A stretch of DNA of 49,762 nt. It comes from Cryobacterium gelidum (GTDB lineage: Bacteria > Actinomycetota > Actinomycetes > Actinomycetales > Microbacteriaceae). Below are positions 49,137-49,762 of this stretch, piece after piece (position 1 is the stretch's first letter; the number at the start of each line of letters is the position of its first letter). Both the position numbers and the translations under genes were made by a program. Location of the stretch: assembly GCF_004403985.1 (NCBI RefSeq), contig NZ_SOHL01000022.1, positions 1 through 49,762 on the forward strand, read 5' to 3'. The notes beneath the pieces were generated by a model, which ran no database searches, was not told where the DNA came from, and saw only the letters and a list, made by a program, of their open reading frames with translations.

Positions 49137-49762
49137 ATGCCTCAAGGCAATTCGCACAACCCCGCCGCCGGTCGCGGCGGCAAGAACTTCGATCCCAAGT
49201 ACGCCTCCAAGGGCGGATCGGGCCACGGCGGTTCCAACAACGCCGGCAGCAAGAGCCCCGGACACCGCGGATACCGCGCGGACGAGGGTGCCCCCAAGAA
49301 GCAGCGTTGGAACGCCGACGAGCGCGCCGCGCGCTCGAACGAGCGTCCGTCCAGCGAACGCCCGGCCTACGGCTCGCGTTCCGTTCGCCCCGAAAACGGT
49401 GGCCGCACCAACAGCGAGCGCAACGAGCGTCCGGCCTACAACAATGACCGTCCCCGCACGGACCGTCCGTCCTACAACAACGACCGTCCCCGCACGGACC
49501 GTCCGGCCTACAACAACGACCGTCCGTCCTATGGTGACCGTGCGCCGCGCACCGACCGACCGGCCTACAACAATGACCGTCCGGCCCGCACCGACCGTCC
49601 CTCCTACGGTGACCGCAGCAGTGCGCCGCGCACTGAGCGCCCCTCCTACGGTGACCGCAGCAGTGCTCCCCGCACCGAGCGTCCGTCCTACAGTGACCGT
49701 GCGCCGCGCACCGATCGTCCGGCCTACAACAATGACCGTCCGGCCCGCACCGAGCGTCCGTC
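49137..49762 (+). CDS. Probable DEAD-box RNA helicase, N-terminal repeat region (incomplete)
   Basis: The first 208 codons of a protein that runs off the right edge. It starts MPQGNSHNPAAGRGGKNFDP, then KYASKGGSGHGGSN and a long low-complexity part of ERPAYG, DRPSYGDR, NNDRPRTDRP and APRTERPSY repeats. The composition is Arg/Pro/Asn/Ser/Tyr with no Lys after about residue 60. Actinobacterial DEAD/DEAH RNA helicases with similar basic disordered N-termini are the best match I recall, but no helicase motif falls within the window. It may serve RNA binding or condensation, possibly in the cold. No ribosome site precedes the ATG. Confidence 0.5.
   Translation, partial: MPQGNSHNPAAGRGGKNFDPKYASKGGSGHGGSNNAGSKSPGHRGYRADEGAPKKQRWNADERAARSNERPSSERPAYGSRSVRPENGGRTNSERNERPAYNNDRPRTDRPSYNNDRPRTDRPAYNNDRPSYGDRAPRTDRPAYNNDRPARTDRPSYGDRSSAPRTERPSYGDRSSAPRTERPSYSDRAPRTDRPAYNNDRPARTERP
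49428..49762 (+). repeat. Tandem degenerate RPAYNNDRP-type repeat array
   Basis: Units built on CGTCC(G)GCCTACAACAA and CGTCCCTCCTACGGTGACC recur about every 24-48 bases to the window edge. The copies differ mainly by synonymous or conservative changes, so both the DNA and the protein repeat. The array continues beyond the window. Confidence 0.75.

Overview
The window is high-GC DNA with GTG and TTG starts, 1- and 4-base start/stop overlaps and actinobacterial marker families (DUF3073, DUF3817, a GabD1-type succinate-semialdehyde dehydrogenase, a YczR/YczE pair). It fits a Microbacteriaceae genome, perhaps close to Cryobacterium; the genus is a guess. No rRNA, tRNA or CRISPR array was recognised.

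Layout. (1) 1-7.5 kb is accessory and partly decayed: a TetR tail, a broken Tn3-family transposon (resolvase, transposase N-terminus and a probable terminal inverted repeat), the valine/isobutyrate genes mmsB-mmsA with a divergent LysR regulator, an alcohol dehydrogenase relic, a metabolite:H+ symporter and a dying thiM-thiE pair. A 26-bp site conserved at 22 positions lies in front of both mmsBA/lysR and the symporter, suggesting one LysR regulon. (2) 7.8-14.3 kb: gabD1, a 4-coumarate-CoA-ligase-like enzyme, an HpnZ-type zinc alcohol dehydrogenase, DUF3817 and an MFS transporter. (3) 14.3-31.7 kb carries de novo purine genes purSQ, purC, purD, purF-purM on both strands, interrupted by a tryptophan-to-anthranilate operon (kynA, a truncated amidohydrolase, kynU, divergent TetR) and by a GntR / MatC-like transporter / class III CoA-transferase / fused AccD-AccA carboxyltransferase cluster. 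The last looks like a malonate (or similar dicarboxylate) pathway in which both classical enzymes, MatA and MatB, are replaced. (4) 31.8-49.8 kb: DUF3073, a flavin monooxygenase, a KimA-like transporter, a degenerate CPBP membrane protein, an M20 peptidase, a PNPOx-like protein, yczE with its MocR regulator, an RND exporter, an M23 peptidase with Pro/Thr repeats, hutH with an IclR regulator, a GNAT acetyltransferase and the repeat-rich start of a probable DEAD-box RNA helicase.

A recurring architecture stands out. At least a dozen genes have a -10-like hexamer (pattern nAnnnT) only 5-8 bases before the start codon and no Shine-Dalgarno sequence, so many transcripts here are probably leaderless. 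The most interesting leads are the candidate malonate cluster, the shared LysR site, the leaderless architecture, the Cys-Ser-Gly triad in HutH and the truncated amidohydrolase inside the kyn operon.
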